Below, piece by piece: positions 54,508-63,545 of a stretch of 64,000 nt of DNA. Every line of letters begins with the position of its first letter. The stretch's first letter is position 1. Source of the stretch: Mesoflavibacter sp. (GTDB lineage: Bacteria; Pseudomonadota; Alphaproteobacteria; UBA8366; Aestuariispiraceae); NCBI GenBank assembly GCA_017792345.1, contig CP051228.1, positions 2,618,501-2,682,500 on the forward strand, read 5' to 3'. Below the pieces are notes generated by a model. It was not told where the DNA came from and did not search any database. It saw nothing but the letters and a program-made list of their open reading frames with translations. A program made the position numbers and the translations under genes.

Positions 54508-55698
54508 TCAGATGTCGGTCGAGTTGGCCCAGGGTTCCTTGAACGCCGGGACCGGTTCAGTCTGGAACCGTTTAATGACCAATGTGGATGGATCAGGCAA
54601 GGCCTCCATGACCGCGCAAATGCGCCGCGCCGCCTGACCGTCGCCGTAAAGCGACCCGTTGGGCCTGCCCGATGCGCGGGTGGCGAGGCGGGCCATCAAA
54701 TCGGCGATCTGACCCGGATCCGGGGCGCGGTGATGGACGCTGTCGGCGGCCTCCCGCCCCTCTTGACGGTTCCCGACATTGATGACGGAAAGGCCGAACA
54801 GCCCGGCTTCGATAATGCCGCTGGAGGAGTTGCCGATCATGGTCGACGCACGGCGCATGGCGTTGGCATAGAGCCGCGCACCCAGATTGGCGCGATAAAC
54901 CACCCAGGGCCGTTCCGCACAGAAGGCGTCGATCACGGGCAGCATTTCCGCGCTGCCGGGATCGGTATTGGGCGCGGTGAACAGAACCGGGTCCTTGTGA
55001 ACGTCCAGGGCCTTCAGCACGGCATCCAGCGGCGCCGACGGGGTACGGCTGTTGGTTTCCGGATGCACGGTGACCAGACGCAGACGATCCAGCCCGGGCA
55101 GGCCGGTCTCGGTCAGGAAATCCCCGTCCGTCATGACGGGAACGGATTTCAACGTGTCCAGGTTCGGGGCGCCGACGATATGGATGCGATCCAGTTCTTC
55201 GCCCATTCGGAACACCCGCATCGCCGAATGGCGGTTCAGGACGAAATGCAGATGGCTCAGCTTGGTCATCGCGTGGCGCAGGCGCTCGTCCACCGCGCCG
55301 AAACTGAGGTCACCGCCCGCGATATGGGCGATCGGCAGATTGAAGGGGATGGAGGCGGTGACGGCCGGGAACATATCGATGCGGTCCCCCACCACCAGCA
55401 GCAGATCGGGCGCGGCCGCGGCGATCAGTTCGGCACAGGCGCTTTCAATCTGTCCGGTCCGGTTGCGGCATTCCAGACCGTCCTGTCCGGCGATATCGGC
55501 GCCGCCGACATGAACGTTGCACCCGTCCGGCACCGCCGCGCGGCCATACTCGGCATCCGCCACATGCGACCCGGTCAGGAATACCGTCAGCCGCAGATTG
55601 GGCGACCCTGCGATTTCCCGCCAGACCGGCGCAATGATGCCGATATCGGCGCGATTGCTGGAAATGCTAAGGATATGCATCGGCGCGGATTGGGTCAT
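54508..55698 (-). CDS. legG: UDP-GlcNAc 2-epimerase family hydrolase, LegG/NeuC-like
   Basis: A 396-residue hydrolysing 2-epimerase. The ISSNRADIGI opening is typical of NeuC/LegG, which release the free 6-carbon sugar from its nucleotide with inversion at C2. GDRIDMFPAVTAS, HIAGGDLSFG and the C-terminal GNSSSGIIEAGLFG are family motifs. It lies in one operon with LegI and LegC, so it is called LegG; NeuC is an alternative, but 6-deoxy 4-amino substrates fit the neighbours. The start at 55698 overlaps the ATP-grasp stop (ATGA). Confidence 0.88.
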   Translation of the reverse strand: MTQSAPMHILSISSNRADIGIIAPVWREIAGSPNLRLTVFLTGSHVADAEYGRAAVPDGCNVHVGGADIAGQDGLECRNRTGQIESACAELIAAAAPDLLLVVGDRIDMFPAVTASIPFNLPIAHIAGGDLSFGAVDERLRHAMTKLSHLHFVLNRHSAMRVFRMGEELDRIHIVGAPNLDTLKSVPVMTDGDFLTETGLPGLDRLRLVTVHPETNSRTPSAPLDAVLKALDVHKDPVLFTAPNTDPGSAEMLPVIDAFCAERPWVVYRANLGARLYANAMRRASTMIGNSSSGIIEAGLFGLSVINVGNRQEGREAADSVHHRAPDPGQIADLMARLATRASGRPNGSLYGDGQAARRICAVMEALPDPSTLVIKRFQTEPVPAFKEPWANSTDI

Positions 55699-56687
55699 GC
55701 CTCCTCCACGCATTCTTCAAAGTAACGCCGGACCCGGCCCGGCCGCAGAGCCGGCGGTTCGGATAGGGGCTGTCCCAGGTGATGCTGAAGCACGCGCTGA
55801 GGTTCGTTCACGCCCAGCAACGTCCGGAAGTAAGTGGTTCCGGAGAAGCGCGGGTTGATTTCGAACGCCATCGGCGCGCCATCGACAATCCGGCACTGGA
55901 TGTTGATCGGGGCATCCGCCCCCAACGCGTCCGCGATGCGGCGACAGTAGTCTTCGACTGATCTGGCTTCCGGATCATCGCGTTCCGCCGCAATGGCGGT
56001 CCAGGTGTTTCCGTCCCGAAGTTGACGCCGCAAGGGCGTCACCGCATCAACCTTGTTGCCTAGAATCAGGACGCCGCAGGAATATTCCCGGCTTGAATCC
56101 GGCAGGAATTGTTGAACCATCATATCGGACGATCCCGCGACGGCGGCGTCGAACTGACGTTCGGTCTCGACCAGCGCCACGCCCCGGCTGCGCGCGCCGC
56201 CACGCGGTTTGACGATGAAGGGCGATCCGACACGCCGGACGGCTTCATCGAAACCGATATCCGAGGGGGCGGAGAGAGGGGCATCCAGACCGGCTTCCGC
56301 CAACCGCTCGGCGGTAAGCAGCTTGTCTTTGCACACCCGGACAAGCCCGGCATTGGGGACGATCAGCCTGCATCCCGTTCGGGACTGGAACACGTCACGC
56401 TGTTCTGCCAATGGAAGGACTTCGAAATCCGCCCCCGCGAACAGAAGTTCGCTACCGTGTTGCGTCACGAAGCCCGCCAAGGTGTCGAACCATGCATCCT
56501 CGGTCACCGACGGCGAGAGGAAATCGGGCAACAGTCCCCGGCTATCGCAATAGCGGAACCCGAACGCGTCCGGGAAGTAATCCAGGCCCTGGATGACGAC
56601 AGGGATATCGGCTTGCCTCAATGATTTCAGGATGCCCTGACCGAAAAGCGACCCCGCGCCGGTCACGGTGAGGCGCAGGCCGGTCAT
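55695..56687 (-). CDS. ATP-grasp ligase-like protein (second)
   Basis: A 330-residue ATP-grasp protein with a Rossmann pre-domain (LTVTGAGSLFGQGILKSL). CKDKLLTAERLAEAGL, the nucleotide-binding FIVKPRGGARSRGVALV and FEINPRFSGTTYFR (metal-ligand Glu/Asn) are clear. It probably forms an amide bond through an acyl phosphate. Lying between LegG and the PHP gene with 4-base overlaps at both ends, it is bound to the legionaminic operon. It could attach an amino acid to a nonulosonic-acid intermediate. It is only distantly similar to the ATP-grasp protein at 28.9 kb. Confidence 0.83.
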   Translation of the reverse strand: MTGLRLTVTGAGSLFGQGILKSLRQADIPVVIQGLDYFPDAFGFRYCDSRGLLPDFLSPSVTEDAWFDTLAGFVTQHGSELLFAGADFEVLPLAEQRDVFQSRTGCRLIVPNAGLVRVCKDKLLTAERLAEAGLDAPLSAPSDIGFDEAVRRVGSPFIVKPRGGARSRGVALVETERQFDAAVAGSSDMMVQQFLPDSSREYSCGVLILGNKVDAVTPLRRQLRDGNTWTAIAAERDDPEARSVEDYCRRIADALGADAPINIQCRIVDGAPMAFEINPRFSGTTYFRTLLGVNEPQRVLQHHLGQPLSEPPALRPGRVRRYFEECVEEA

Positions 56688-57409
56688 TTTCGCAGCAAGT
56701 CCTGCAATGCATCCCGGCACCGGCCCATCGTATCCAGATCGTGCACATCCGATCCGATCGAGACGAGCGGGTTGTACTGCCGCACCAGTGCGACCAACTC
56801 CGGCAGGATCGGGGCGTGATACGAATGATTGAACTCGAACGCCATATCCGTATCCCGGATCGCATCCAACAGTTCTTCATAGTATTCCAGCGGGAAACCG
56901 CCATGGAACCGCATCGACATGCCGCCGGGATGGGACATGACATCGCCTTTGCCGGCCCGGATCGCGCCGAGGGAAAGGTCCCGCTCCGTCCTTGTGGCCT
57001 CGGCCGCGTCTACGGTCTTGGGGCTGATGACGCCGCTGCCGTCGCGCAACGGGAAGGAATGAACGCTGGCCAGGATGATTTCGGCCTTTGCCCGCATATC
57101 GTCGCTGATATCCAGATTGCCGTCGAAATCGGTGATCTTGACCTCAAAGCCCCGATAGACCGTCAGGTCGGGGAAGTCTTTGGCCTCCCGGTCGATCTCG
57201 GCGAAGAATTCGGGATAGTAGGTGCTGGTATGGCGCGCATGCTCGGTGAAGGCGATTTCCCGGACCTTGCGGTCGCTCGCCTTCTGCAGCACTTCACGCA
57301 CGGTGCCCTTGCCGTCCGTCCACAGGGTGTGCACCTGAAAGTCCCGCGAAAGCAGGGCGTCTGTCAGCGCGTCGAAGCGATAGAATTTAGGGCGGCGATC
57401 AGGCCTCAT
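56684..57409 (-). CDS. PHP-domain phosphoesterase-like protein
   Basis: A 241-residue PHP-superfamily protein. Metal-ligand clusters: DFQVHTLWTDGKGT near residue 23 (usual HxH is changed to VH-T), EIAFTEHAR near 51, the YRGFEVKITDFDG Glu near 88, ASVHSF near 114, SHPGG near 159 and IGSDVHD near 218. This is like histidinol phosphatase or polymerase-type PHP domains. It may be a phosphatase of a sugar phosphate in the pathway. It overlaps LegI by 11 bases and the ATP-grasp gene by 4. Confidence 0.82.
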   Translation of the reverse strand: MRPDRRPKFYRFDALTDALLSRDFQVHTLWTDGKGTVREVLQKASDRKVREIAFTEHARHTSTYYPEFFAEIDREAKDFPDLTVYRGFEVKITDFDGNLDISDDMRAKAEIILASVHSFPLRDGSGVISPKTVDAAEATRTERDLSLGAIRAGKGDVMSHPGGMSMRFHGGFPLEYYEELLDAIRDTDMAFEFNHSYHAPILPELVALVRQYNPLVSIGSDVHDLDTMGRCRDALQDLLRK

Positions 57410-58460
57410 CCAATTCTCCGCGATCGATCAATTCCCCGGCGCTATAGGCCCGCTTTGCCGTTCGACCGATCAATTCATCCGCGCGCATGGCCGGAATGCC
57501 GGTCTCCGGGCGAAGGGCATTCAGCATGCCGGTGGCGAAGGTTTCGCCTGCGACGACATCCCGCGCCGCGCAGACCGACCGCCGGGCCACCAGGGCGACA
57601 TTCCGTTCGGCCTCCACCGGTTCCTTGCCGTGACGGCCCAACGCGGTCTCGATCCTGCGAACTTCGCGCACGAGGTCGGGCAGAAGGTCGAGGGAGAGGG
57701 AGGCGGCATGGTCCGGACCGGGCAGGGTCGGATCCGGGGAGACGTGCTTTTCGATCAGAACCGCGCCACGGGCGACGGCCGCCAAAGGCGCCGTCATGCC
57801 CAAAGTGTGATCGGAGAACCCGGTCGGCAGTTTATAGGCCTCTCGAAGCGCGTCCATGGCGCGAAGATTGGCGTCCGGCAAATCGGTCGGATAGGAGGAC
57901 GTGCAATGCAGCAGCGTCACCAATCCGGGCCGTTCCTCGATCCCCGCCTTGGTCCATTCGGCGCGGATGAGGTCCAGGCAGGCGCCGACCTCTGCCAAAG
58001 TTGCCATGCCGGTTGAAACGATCAGCGGCTTCCCGGTTCGCGCGACGTGACGCAGCAGGAACGGGTTGGTGATTTCCCCGGATGGAACCTTGATGGCCGG
58101 CATGCCCAGGCCGAGCAGGAAGTCGACGGAGTCTTCATCGAACGGCGTCGACAGGAAGGTGATCCCGGCCTTTTCGCATTCGGCGGCGACGGTATCGAAA
58201 TCGTCGCGGGTCAGGCGGACCGAATCCAACAGGATTTCCTGGTCGCCCCAATCGCCGCCGGCCTTCATATAGTCGGCCAGGGGGGCGTTCTTCGCGACGA
58301 CCGCCGCAGCGGCCTTATAGGTCTGAAACTTGACCGCGTCCGCACCGGCCTCGGCGATCCGATGAATCAGGTCCACCGCGCGGCCAAGGTCGCCGTCATG
58401 GTTCGGTCCGACCTCGGCGACGATGCAGGCGCGTCCGGCTTCCATCAATAACGGTTTCAA
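57399..58460 (-). CDS. legI: NeuB-family synthase (second), LegI-like
   Basis: A 353-residue PEP-dependent synthase. AEVGPNHDGDLGRAVDLI, AVKFQTY, TPFDEDSVDFL, KVPSGEITN, LHCTSSYPT, SDHTLG and EKHVSPD are all NeuB/LegI motifs, and a C-terminal SAF domain follows. The start is TTG at 58460, supported by a GAGGG just upstream; an ATG at 58445 is possible but its ribosome site is poor. Position next to LegG and LegC suggests legionaminic acid synthase, although NeuB cannot be excluded by motif alone. Confidence 0.87.
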   Translation of the reverse strand: MKPLLMEAGRACIVAEVGPNHDGDLGRAVDLIHRIAEAGADAVKFQTYKAAAAVVAKNAPLADYMKAGGDWGDQEILLDSVRLTRDDFDTVAAECEKAGITFLSTPFDEDSVDFLLGLGMPAIKVPSGEITNPFLLRHVARTGKPLIVSTGMATLAEVGACLDLIRAEWTKAGIEERPGLVTLLHCTSSYPTDLPDANLRAMDALREAYKLPTGFSDHTLGMTAPLAAVARGAVLIEKHVSPDPTLPGPDHAASLSLDLLPDLVREVRRIETALGRHGKEPVEAERNVALVARRSVCAARDVVAGETFATGMLNALRPETGIPAMRADELIGRTAKRAYSAGELIDRGELDEA

Positions 58461-58501
58461 GATTCCCTCGTCGCGAAATGGTGGTTGCCGGTCGGTCGGG
58501 G

Positions 58502-59623
58502 TTACTCTTCCTCGAAGACAGGCAGGATCGTCGGTGCGTCGTCGCCCAGCAGTTTCTTCAGCCCGTCCGAGATTGGGTCGAAGAAATTGACCGGGGTGAT
58601 GAAGATCGCGTCATAGCCAAGAAGCGCCTGCCGGTTCGGAACATCGATGGGACGATCGATGCCCGGCAGAAACTGGCCCTTCTTCAAATCGTCATTGTCG
58701 AACAAGCCAATCTCGACCGTATCGGTGAGGCCGCTGACATTCAGCGTGTTGCACAGACCGACGGAACAGCCGACGAAGGCGACCTTGCGCCAGCCCTTTT
58801 CCGCGATAATGGATTTCAGCCGGTCCAGGTGACGGCGGTGATTGCGATCGAACCCATCCAGAAGCGCCTCGGATTCATCCGCCCGTGCGGCCGGGTTCGG
58901 GTCGGCCTTCTTGGCCAGGACCTGCAATGCGCCCTTGTAATTGGCTTCCGCGACCCGCTTCAGACCGACCACTTCCAGGCAGGCATCCAGAGAGGCCGGC
59001 GTGAAATAGGACAGATGCTCATGCACGCACAGTCCGAGATCCCCGATGGCGAGGCTCTGTCGGCATTCCGGCAATTTCAGGTAAAGACTGGCCTCCGGCG
59101 CGAGACGGTCCGACATGGCCTGCAGGAAGGCGACCGGTTCCGGCACATGTTCCAGCGTGTTGAACGATACGATGACGTCGATCGGGCGGTCGATCGGCGT
59201 GTCTGCGCCGAAATAGTCCCGGATCACGGTGATCTTATCCGTGCTGGGTTCATCCACCACGGCGGGGTCGACTAGCAGAACGGATTCGGCGCCGAACTCC
59301 GAAATCATCGTTTCGGCGCTGTACAAGGTGCCGCCACCGACTTCCAGGACGCGCTTGCCCTCGATGCTGCCATAGGTGTCGATCAGCCCCTGGATGCTCT
59401 TCCGGGCCAGCTCGTTGCCCCAGTCTGACGCGCCGGGCGGTGAGGTGATGAAGTGATATCCCTCGACGCTATAGGCCGACACCATGCGTGCCACGATGTC
59501 CTGGTTTGCCATGCGGACCAGGCCATGATCGCCGATGGTGAAGCCGAACGGGGCGGTTTCAAGATTTGCGTTGGGCTGCGTGCCGAGCCAAATCGGCAAA
59601 TCTCCAACCTGACAATCCTTCAT
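58502..59623 (-). CDS. SAM-dependent methyltransferase with C-terminal extra domain
   Basis: A 373-residue protein: a class I methyltransferase core (VLEVGGGTLYSAETM near residues 91-105, and VSFNTLEHVPEPVAFL), then a domain of about 110 residues containing KVAFVGCSVGL and YDAIFITPVNFFDP, similar in layout to sugar C-methyltransferases. The ATG at 59623 has a GGAGAG ribosome site 8 bases upstream. It lies between LegC and LegI, so it may methylate a legionaminic-type precursor. Confidence 0.85.
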   Translation of the reverse strand: MKDCQVGDLPIWLGTQPNANLETAPFGFTIGDHGLVRMANQDIVARMVSAYSVEGYHFITSPPGASDWGNELARKSIQGLIDTYGSIEGKRVLEVGGGTLYSAETMISEFGAESVLLVDPAVVDEPSTDKITVIRDYFGADTPIDRPIDVIVSFNTLEHVPEPVAFLQAMSDRLAPEASLYLKLPECRQSLAIGDLGLCVHEHLSYFTPASLDACLEVVGLKRVAEANYKGALQVLAKKADPNPAARADESEALLDGFDRNHRRHLDRLKSIIAEKGWRKVAFVGCSVGLCNTLNVSGLTDTVEIGLFDNDDLKKGQFLPGIDRPIDVPNRQALLGYDAIFITPVNFFDPISDGLKKLLGDDAPTILPVFEEE

Positions 59624-59672
59624 ACTCAATCTCTCCAGCCAGTCGTTCGTCGAGATGGGGGACGGTGCGGAC

Positions 59673-60788
59673 CTACGCCGCAAGAAACGCCTCGACGGCG
59701 TCGGTTACGCGGGACAGGTCGTCGTCGCTCAATCCCGTGCTGCAAGGGAGCGAAACCACCCGCCCGGAAAGGCTCTCGGCAACGCCGGCCGAGATGAATT
59801 CGGCGCCTTTGTACGCGGGTTGACTGCTGAGTGCACGCCAGAACTTTCGGCTGTCGATGCCCCGATAGTCCAGATGGGCGATCAGGGATTCCGCAACTTC
59901 TTCCGTTTCGCAAAGAACGGAAAACAGCCAGTCGTTCCCCTCGCCCCATTGCGGGTTGGGCATCGCTTTCAGACGAACCCGGGAATCGGTGGACAGAACG
60001 GCCCGGTAGGCGTCGCCGATCTTGTGCTTGATGGCCTGAATCTCGTCGAAGCGTTCCATCTGGGCTTTGCCGACGGCGGCGTTGAGGTTCGACATTCGAT
60101 AGTTGAAGGCCGGGGAGTCGTGCCGGTAATCCGTCCCGATCCTGGCCTGGGCCGTCACGTGCCGCAGCCATTTGGCGGCTTCCGCGTCATGGGTCACGAC
60201 CGCGCCCCCGGCACCGGCGGTGATCATCTTGTTGCCGTTGAAGCTCAGGCAGCCGAAGCGCCCGATCCCGCCGGCCAAACGCCCGCCATAAGTGGCCCCC
60301 AGCGCGCCGGCCGCATCCTCGACGACCGGTACGTCCCCCGCGGCGTCGAGCAGCGCGTCCATGTCGCAGGTATAGCCAAGCGGATGGACCGCGACGATTG
60401 CCTTTACATTGGGATATTTCGCGATTGCCTGGGCGACAAGGGCCGGGTCCAGGGACCAGGTGTCCTGGGTCACGTCGACGAAGATCGGCTTGGCGCCGGT
60501 GTCGGAGACGGCATTCGCCGAGGCGATGAAAGTCCAGTCCGGCAGAATGACGGCATCGCCCGGTCCGACGCCACAGGCCAACAGCGCCATTTTGATCGCA
60601 ACCGTGCCGTTGCACAGGGCGACGGCGTGTTCCGTCCCGCTCTTGGCGGCGATCATGCGTTCGAAGTCCTGGATGAAATGACCCGCGGAGGATACCCAAT
60701 TGTCCGTAACGCAAGCCTGCAGATACTTGGCTTCATTGCCGCGCAAATCCGGTTCACTTAAAGCGATGCGGGGGAGCGGTGCGGTCAT
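59673..60788 (-). CDS. legC: DegT/DnrJ-family aminotransferase, LegC-like
   Basis: A PLP-dependent sugar aminotransferase, 371 residues. VTDNWVSSAGHFIQDFE is the LegC/PseC-like opening, HAVALCNGTVAIKMAL the PLP phosphate site, VVEDAAGALGATYGG the ring contact, and FNGNKMITAGAGG carries the Schiff-base lysine. LegC aminates the 4-keto sugar from LegB. The start at 60788 is chosen by homology; a TTG at 60830 overlapping the upstream stop would add 14 residues. It heads toward a methyltransferase, LegI and LegG. Confidence 0.87.
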   Translation of the reverse strand: MTAPLPRIALSEPDLRGNEAKYLQACVTDNWVSSAGHFIQDFERMIAAKSGTEHAVALCNGTVAIKMALLACGVGPGDAVILPDWTFIASANAVSDTGAKPIFVDVTQDTWSLDPALVAQAIAKYPNVKAIVAVHPLGYTCDMDALLDAAGDVPVVEDAAGALGATYGGRLAGGIGRFGCLSFNGNKMITAGAGGAVVTHDAEAAKWLRHVTAQARIGTDYRHDSPAFNYRMSNLNAAVGKAQMERFDEIQAIKHKIGDAYRAVLSTDSRVRLKAMPNPQWGEGNDWLFSVLCETEEVAESLIAHLDYRGIDSRKFWRALSSQPAYKGAEFISAGVAESLSGRVVSLPCSTGLSDDDLSRVTDAVEAFLAA

Positions 60789-60826
60789 TCTCGATACGCG
60801 TCCTTTCCTGAGGCGGCGTCTCGCGA

Positions 60827-62320
60827 TCAATAGGGCAGAGGCGCCGGCAATTTAGACCGAACGCTTTCTACCAGCTTTTCCACACAAGAATCGACATTCT
60901 CCTGATCATAGGAATTCATATCTCTATAGTCGAAACGTCCCATATCGAAGGATTCCGCCGCCAAGGCGTCCAGGAAGCGTCGTCCTTCGGTGCGGATCGC
61001 CTCGCTGTCATAGTCGCGGGCGCAGAGCGATTTCAGGGCGGGATAGATTTGCGTCTCGTCCGTGATAACCGACACGGAATCCAGGAAATTATACATGTTA
61101 TGGCGACCGAAACTCAAAACGGGCCGGCCGCTTACCGTCGCCTCGAGCCCCGCCGTTCCCGAAATCGTGCCAATGCCCAACGACTGTCTGGAGCAGTCCA
61201 ACCCCATCTGGTCGGTGCGCAGAATGACGACGTTTTTATGTTCCAGAAGCTGTTCGTAGAAACGGGGCGGGCGGCGTCCGATCATATTGAACGCCTCCTT
61301 GACCGCCAGGACGACACCGGCGGGCAATTCCCGCGCCAGAGAGGTGATCGCGGCCTGCTGGTACAGGTATTCCGGTGATATGATCTGCAGTGCGGCTTCA
61401 GGCTCGATATGCAGCGGGAAGAAGACGAAAGGCTGGTCCTTCAGGTCGGCGAGCGTCGTCTTGGAAAGCTGGCTGAGACGCTTGAATTCCCGATAGCTGC
61501 GGAAGGGGAGCGAGACCACATCCTGCGGGAGATAGCCTTTCCGGCCCTTCTCGTAACCGCGGATTTTCCAGTATGCGAACTGGGCCGCGCGGTAGCCGGA
61601 TTTCTTGATGGCGGAAGTCAGACTGCGCTGCTTAAAGAAATCCGTCCGGTTCGCCATATGGGCGTCATAGGGACGCTGCAGGTCCAGTTCCGGCGTCGTG
61701 CCCTGCCGTTTCAATTCTGCATAACGCTCGGCGAACATCGGATTTTCGTAATGTTCGTTCCATGCCCAGTAATGCAGGTTCTTGTAACGCGATCCCGCCA
61801 TGGCCCGATAGGGAATGCCGACGGCGTTGCAGACGACGGCCGCCTCTTTATAGGGATTGATGGCAAGGTCGATCTGCTTCGCTTCGAAGGAGTCGAAGAA
61901 GAAGGACAGGACCTTGTTATACCCGTTCGCGATCGACAGGGGCGTGGCGTTCTTGGACGTAAAGGACCGCGGATGGTAAAAGCCCGCCGGCGAAAACCCC
62001 CTTCCGAGGTGACGGTTCGCGGAGGTCAGGCGCGAATAGGGACGGCCGATCTTCTCTTCCAGTCGCGCGGCGGTCTTCAGCGTCTCCGCCGGGTCGCCGG
62101 GTTGCTCGGTCGCGGCCTGCAGCAGAAAGCCGGCATCCTCGATGCTGTCCAGAAACTCGGATTCCGGTCGCTTGCGGTAGAATGCGACCTGTTCGACGCC
62201 GTTGCAGTAGAGATGAATGCGGCACCCGAATTTTGCCTTTAGTTCCTTGATGACCGACAGGTGGAACAGGCGGGATTCCGCGCGGGCGAAATAGGCTATG
62301 GAGCCTGGAAATTCGGACAT
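60827..62320 (-). CDS. KpsC/KpsS-like surface polysaccharide protein (capsule synthase fold)
   Basis: A 497-residue soluble protein. The C-terminal half has FFPLHIEPEAALQIISPEYLYQQAAI, PAGVVLAVKEAF and GIGTISGTAGLEATVSGRPVLSFGRH, which match capsule-polysaccharide/Kdo-transferase-like families (PF05159-type). The N-terminal half is less conserved and probably contains the acceptor domain. It is the first gene of the minus-strand legionaminic operon. It could transfer a nonulosonic acid, which is Kdo-like; this is inference. Confidence 0.78.
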   Translation of the reverse strand: MSEFPGSIAYFARAESRLFHLSVIKELKAKFGCRIHLYCNGVEQVAFYRKRPESEFLDSIEDAGFLLQAATEQPGDPAETLKTAARLEEKIGRPYSRLTSANRHLGRGFSPAGFYHPRSFTSKNATPLSIANGYNKVLSFFFDSFEAKQIDLAINPYKEAAVVCNAVGIPYRAMAGSRYKNLHYWAWNEHYENPMFAERYAELKRQGTTPELDLQRPYDAHMANRTDFFKQRSLTSAIKKSGYRAAQFAYWKIRGYEKGRKGYLPQDVVSLPFRSYREFKRLSQLSKTTLADLKDQPFVFFPLHIEPEAALQIISPEYLYQQAAITSLARELPAGVVLAVKEAFNMIGRRPPRFYEQLLEHKNVVILRTDQMGLDCSRQSLGIGTISGTAGLEATVSGRPVLSFGRHNMYNFLDSVSVITDETQIYPALKSLCARDYDSEAIRTEGRRFLDALAAESFDMGRFDYRDMNSYDQENVDSCVEKLVESVRSKLPAPLPY

Positions 62321-62403
62321 TTGGCGCTCTGACTGCGGCTTCGGGACGGTTCGGCGCGTATACTAGCTGGCTTCCGCATTGGCAACCCGACAGGGAGGGG
62401 CCT

Positions 62404-63279
62404 CTATCCGTCGGTCGTTTTGTGCGCCACCGTGTCCGTCATCATCAAGCGCGACAGGATTGCCGTGAAAGCGGCCCCGACAACCGGTACCCGGCACAGC
62501 CCGCCGATCCGCCGCCGCAATCCGATATTGCCGTCATAGTAGGACATTTCGGTCAGGCCCGTCAGGCGTTCCGACGTCACGTCCCGATAGGTCCCGAAAT
62601 GCCGCCGCAACAGGGATTTGTGCGTGCCGGGCCAGCGCAGAAACAGCCCATGCTCGGCGGTTTCGTTGGACCGACCCAGCGCCTTCAGCACGCGAAGCCA
62701 GGCACGGCGCGGTAGAAGCCAATGCAGGAACCAGGTCTGCGTATGAGAATCGTATGGTACCAGACGGTGCGGCACGCTGTGGAGGGCGCGGCCGCCCGGT
62801 TTCAGAACCCGCGCGCCTTCCGAATAATACGTATCCAGCACGTCGTCATGGACATGTTCCAGAACCTCCTGGCTGATCAACAGATCGATAGATTGCGACG
62901 CGAAGGGCAGGGTCCGGCCGTCATAGACGAAGAAGCGATCCTCGGGATGTCCCAAACAATCGCGCGTCAGCGCGTTCCAGCGTTCGCAATTGCTGTCATG
63001 GACGTCGACGCCTCGAATATCCGTGTAGCCGCTTGCTGCAAGAAAGAGGAGGGTCAGTCCGCCGCCGCACCCTTGGTCCAGAATGGCGATCGAGGACCGG
63101 TCCCGATCCCCACGAAGATCGTCGAGGCGTTTCAACAAGGCGGCAAGGTGATAGGGCGGTGTGGACTCGTATTTTCGAACCACGGTTCGGAACGCGTCCC
63201 AATGCGGGGCGAGGGGCATGCCATCGGAGGCAGCCTTCGCCAGAGGCGCATAGGTGCTTTTGATCTCAGTCCAGGACAT
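62404..63279 (-). CDS. SAM-dependent methyltransferase
   Basis: A 291-residue class I methyltransferase. SIAILDQGCGGGLTLLFLA near residues 63-81 and LISQEVLEHVHDDVLDTY near 117-134 are motifs I and IV; VLKPGGRALHSVPHRL follows. The start at 63279 is chosen by similarity to related proteins; the frame continues to 63420. A hydrophobic tail near the end (VPVVGAAFTAILSRLM) might bind the membrane. Divergent from the AglD-like gene. Confidence 0.8.
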   Translation of the reverse strand: MSWTEIKSTYAPLAKAASDGMPLAPHWDAFRTVVRKYESTPPYHLAALLKRLDDLRGDRDRSSIAILDQGCGGGLTLLFLAASGYTDIRGVDVHDSNCERWNALTRDCLGHPEDRFFVYDGRTLPFASQSIDLLISQEVLEHVHDDVLDTYYSEGARVLKPGGRALHSVPHRLVPYDSHTQTWFLHWLLPRRAWLRVLKALGRSNETAEHGLFLRWPGTHKSLLRRHFGTYRDVTSERLTGLTEMSYYDGNIGLRRRIGGLCRVPVVGAAFTAILSRLMMTDTVAHKTTDG

Positions 63280-63545
63280 GGGGACGCCGCCAACTCCATT
63301 GATTTCGCGAATTCGAACGGGACGGTGTATACGGCAAACGGCCCACCAGGTCCAAAGGCAATAATCGCCCAGCGCGTCCCCCGCGTCGGTGAGCGGCCGA
63401 ATGCCGGACCGCATACCCATTTGTCATGAATCGGCGTCTATGCTATCCGAACCCCGTATTCACCCCAGTGGCTAACAGCTCTGTTTCCCGGGTCGGTCGC
63501 GACGGCGACTTCGCTACGGCGGGGGCTATCCAGAGAGGTCGATTG
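63280..63545. promoter_or_regulatory. Divergent intergenic region at right edge
   Basis: 266 bases between a minus-strand methyltransferase and a plus-strand membrane-protein gene. Promoters in both directions are expected. The plus-strand gene has a GAGAGG ribosome site about 8 bases before its ATG. No other feature is visible. Confidence 0.35.

Noticed and set aside
53224-55725. An 830-codon plus-strand open frame at 53.2-55.7 kb
   Set aside because: It lies antisense to the amidotransferase and LegG genes, both with strong motifs.
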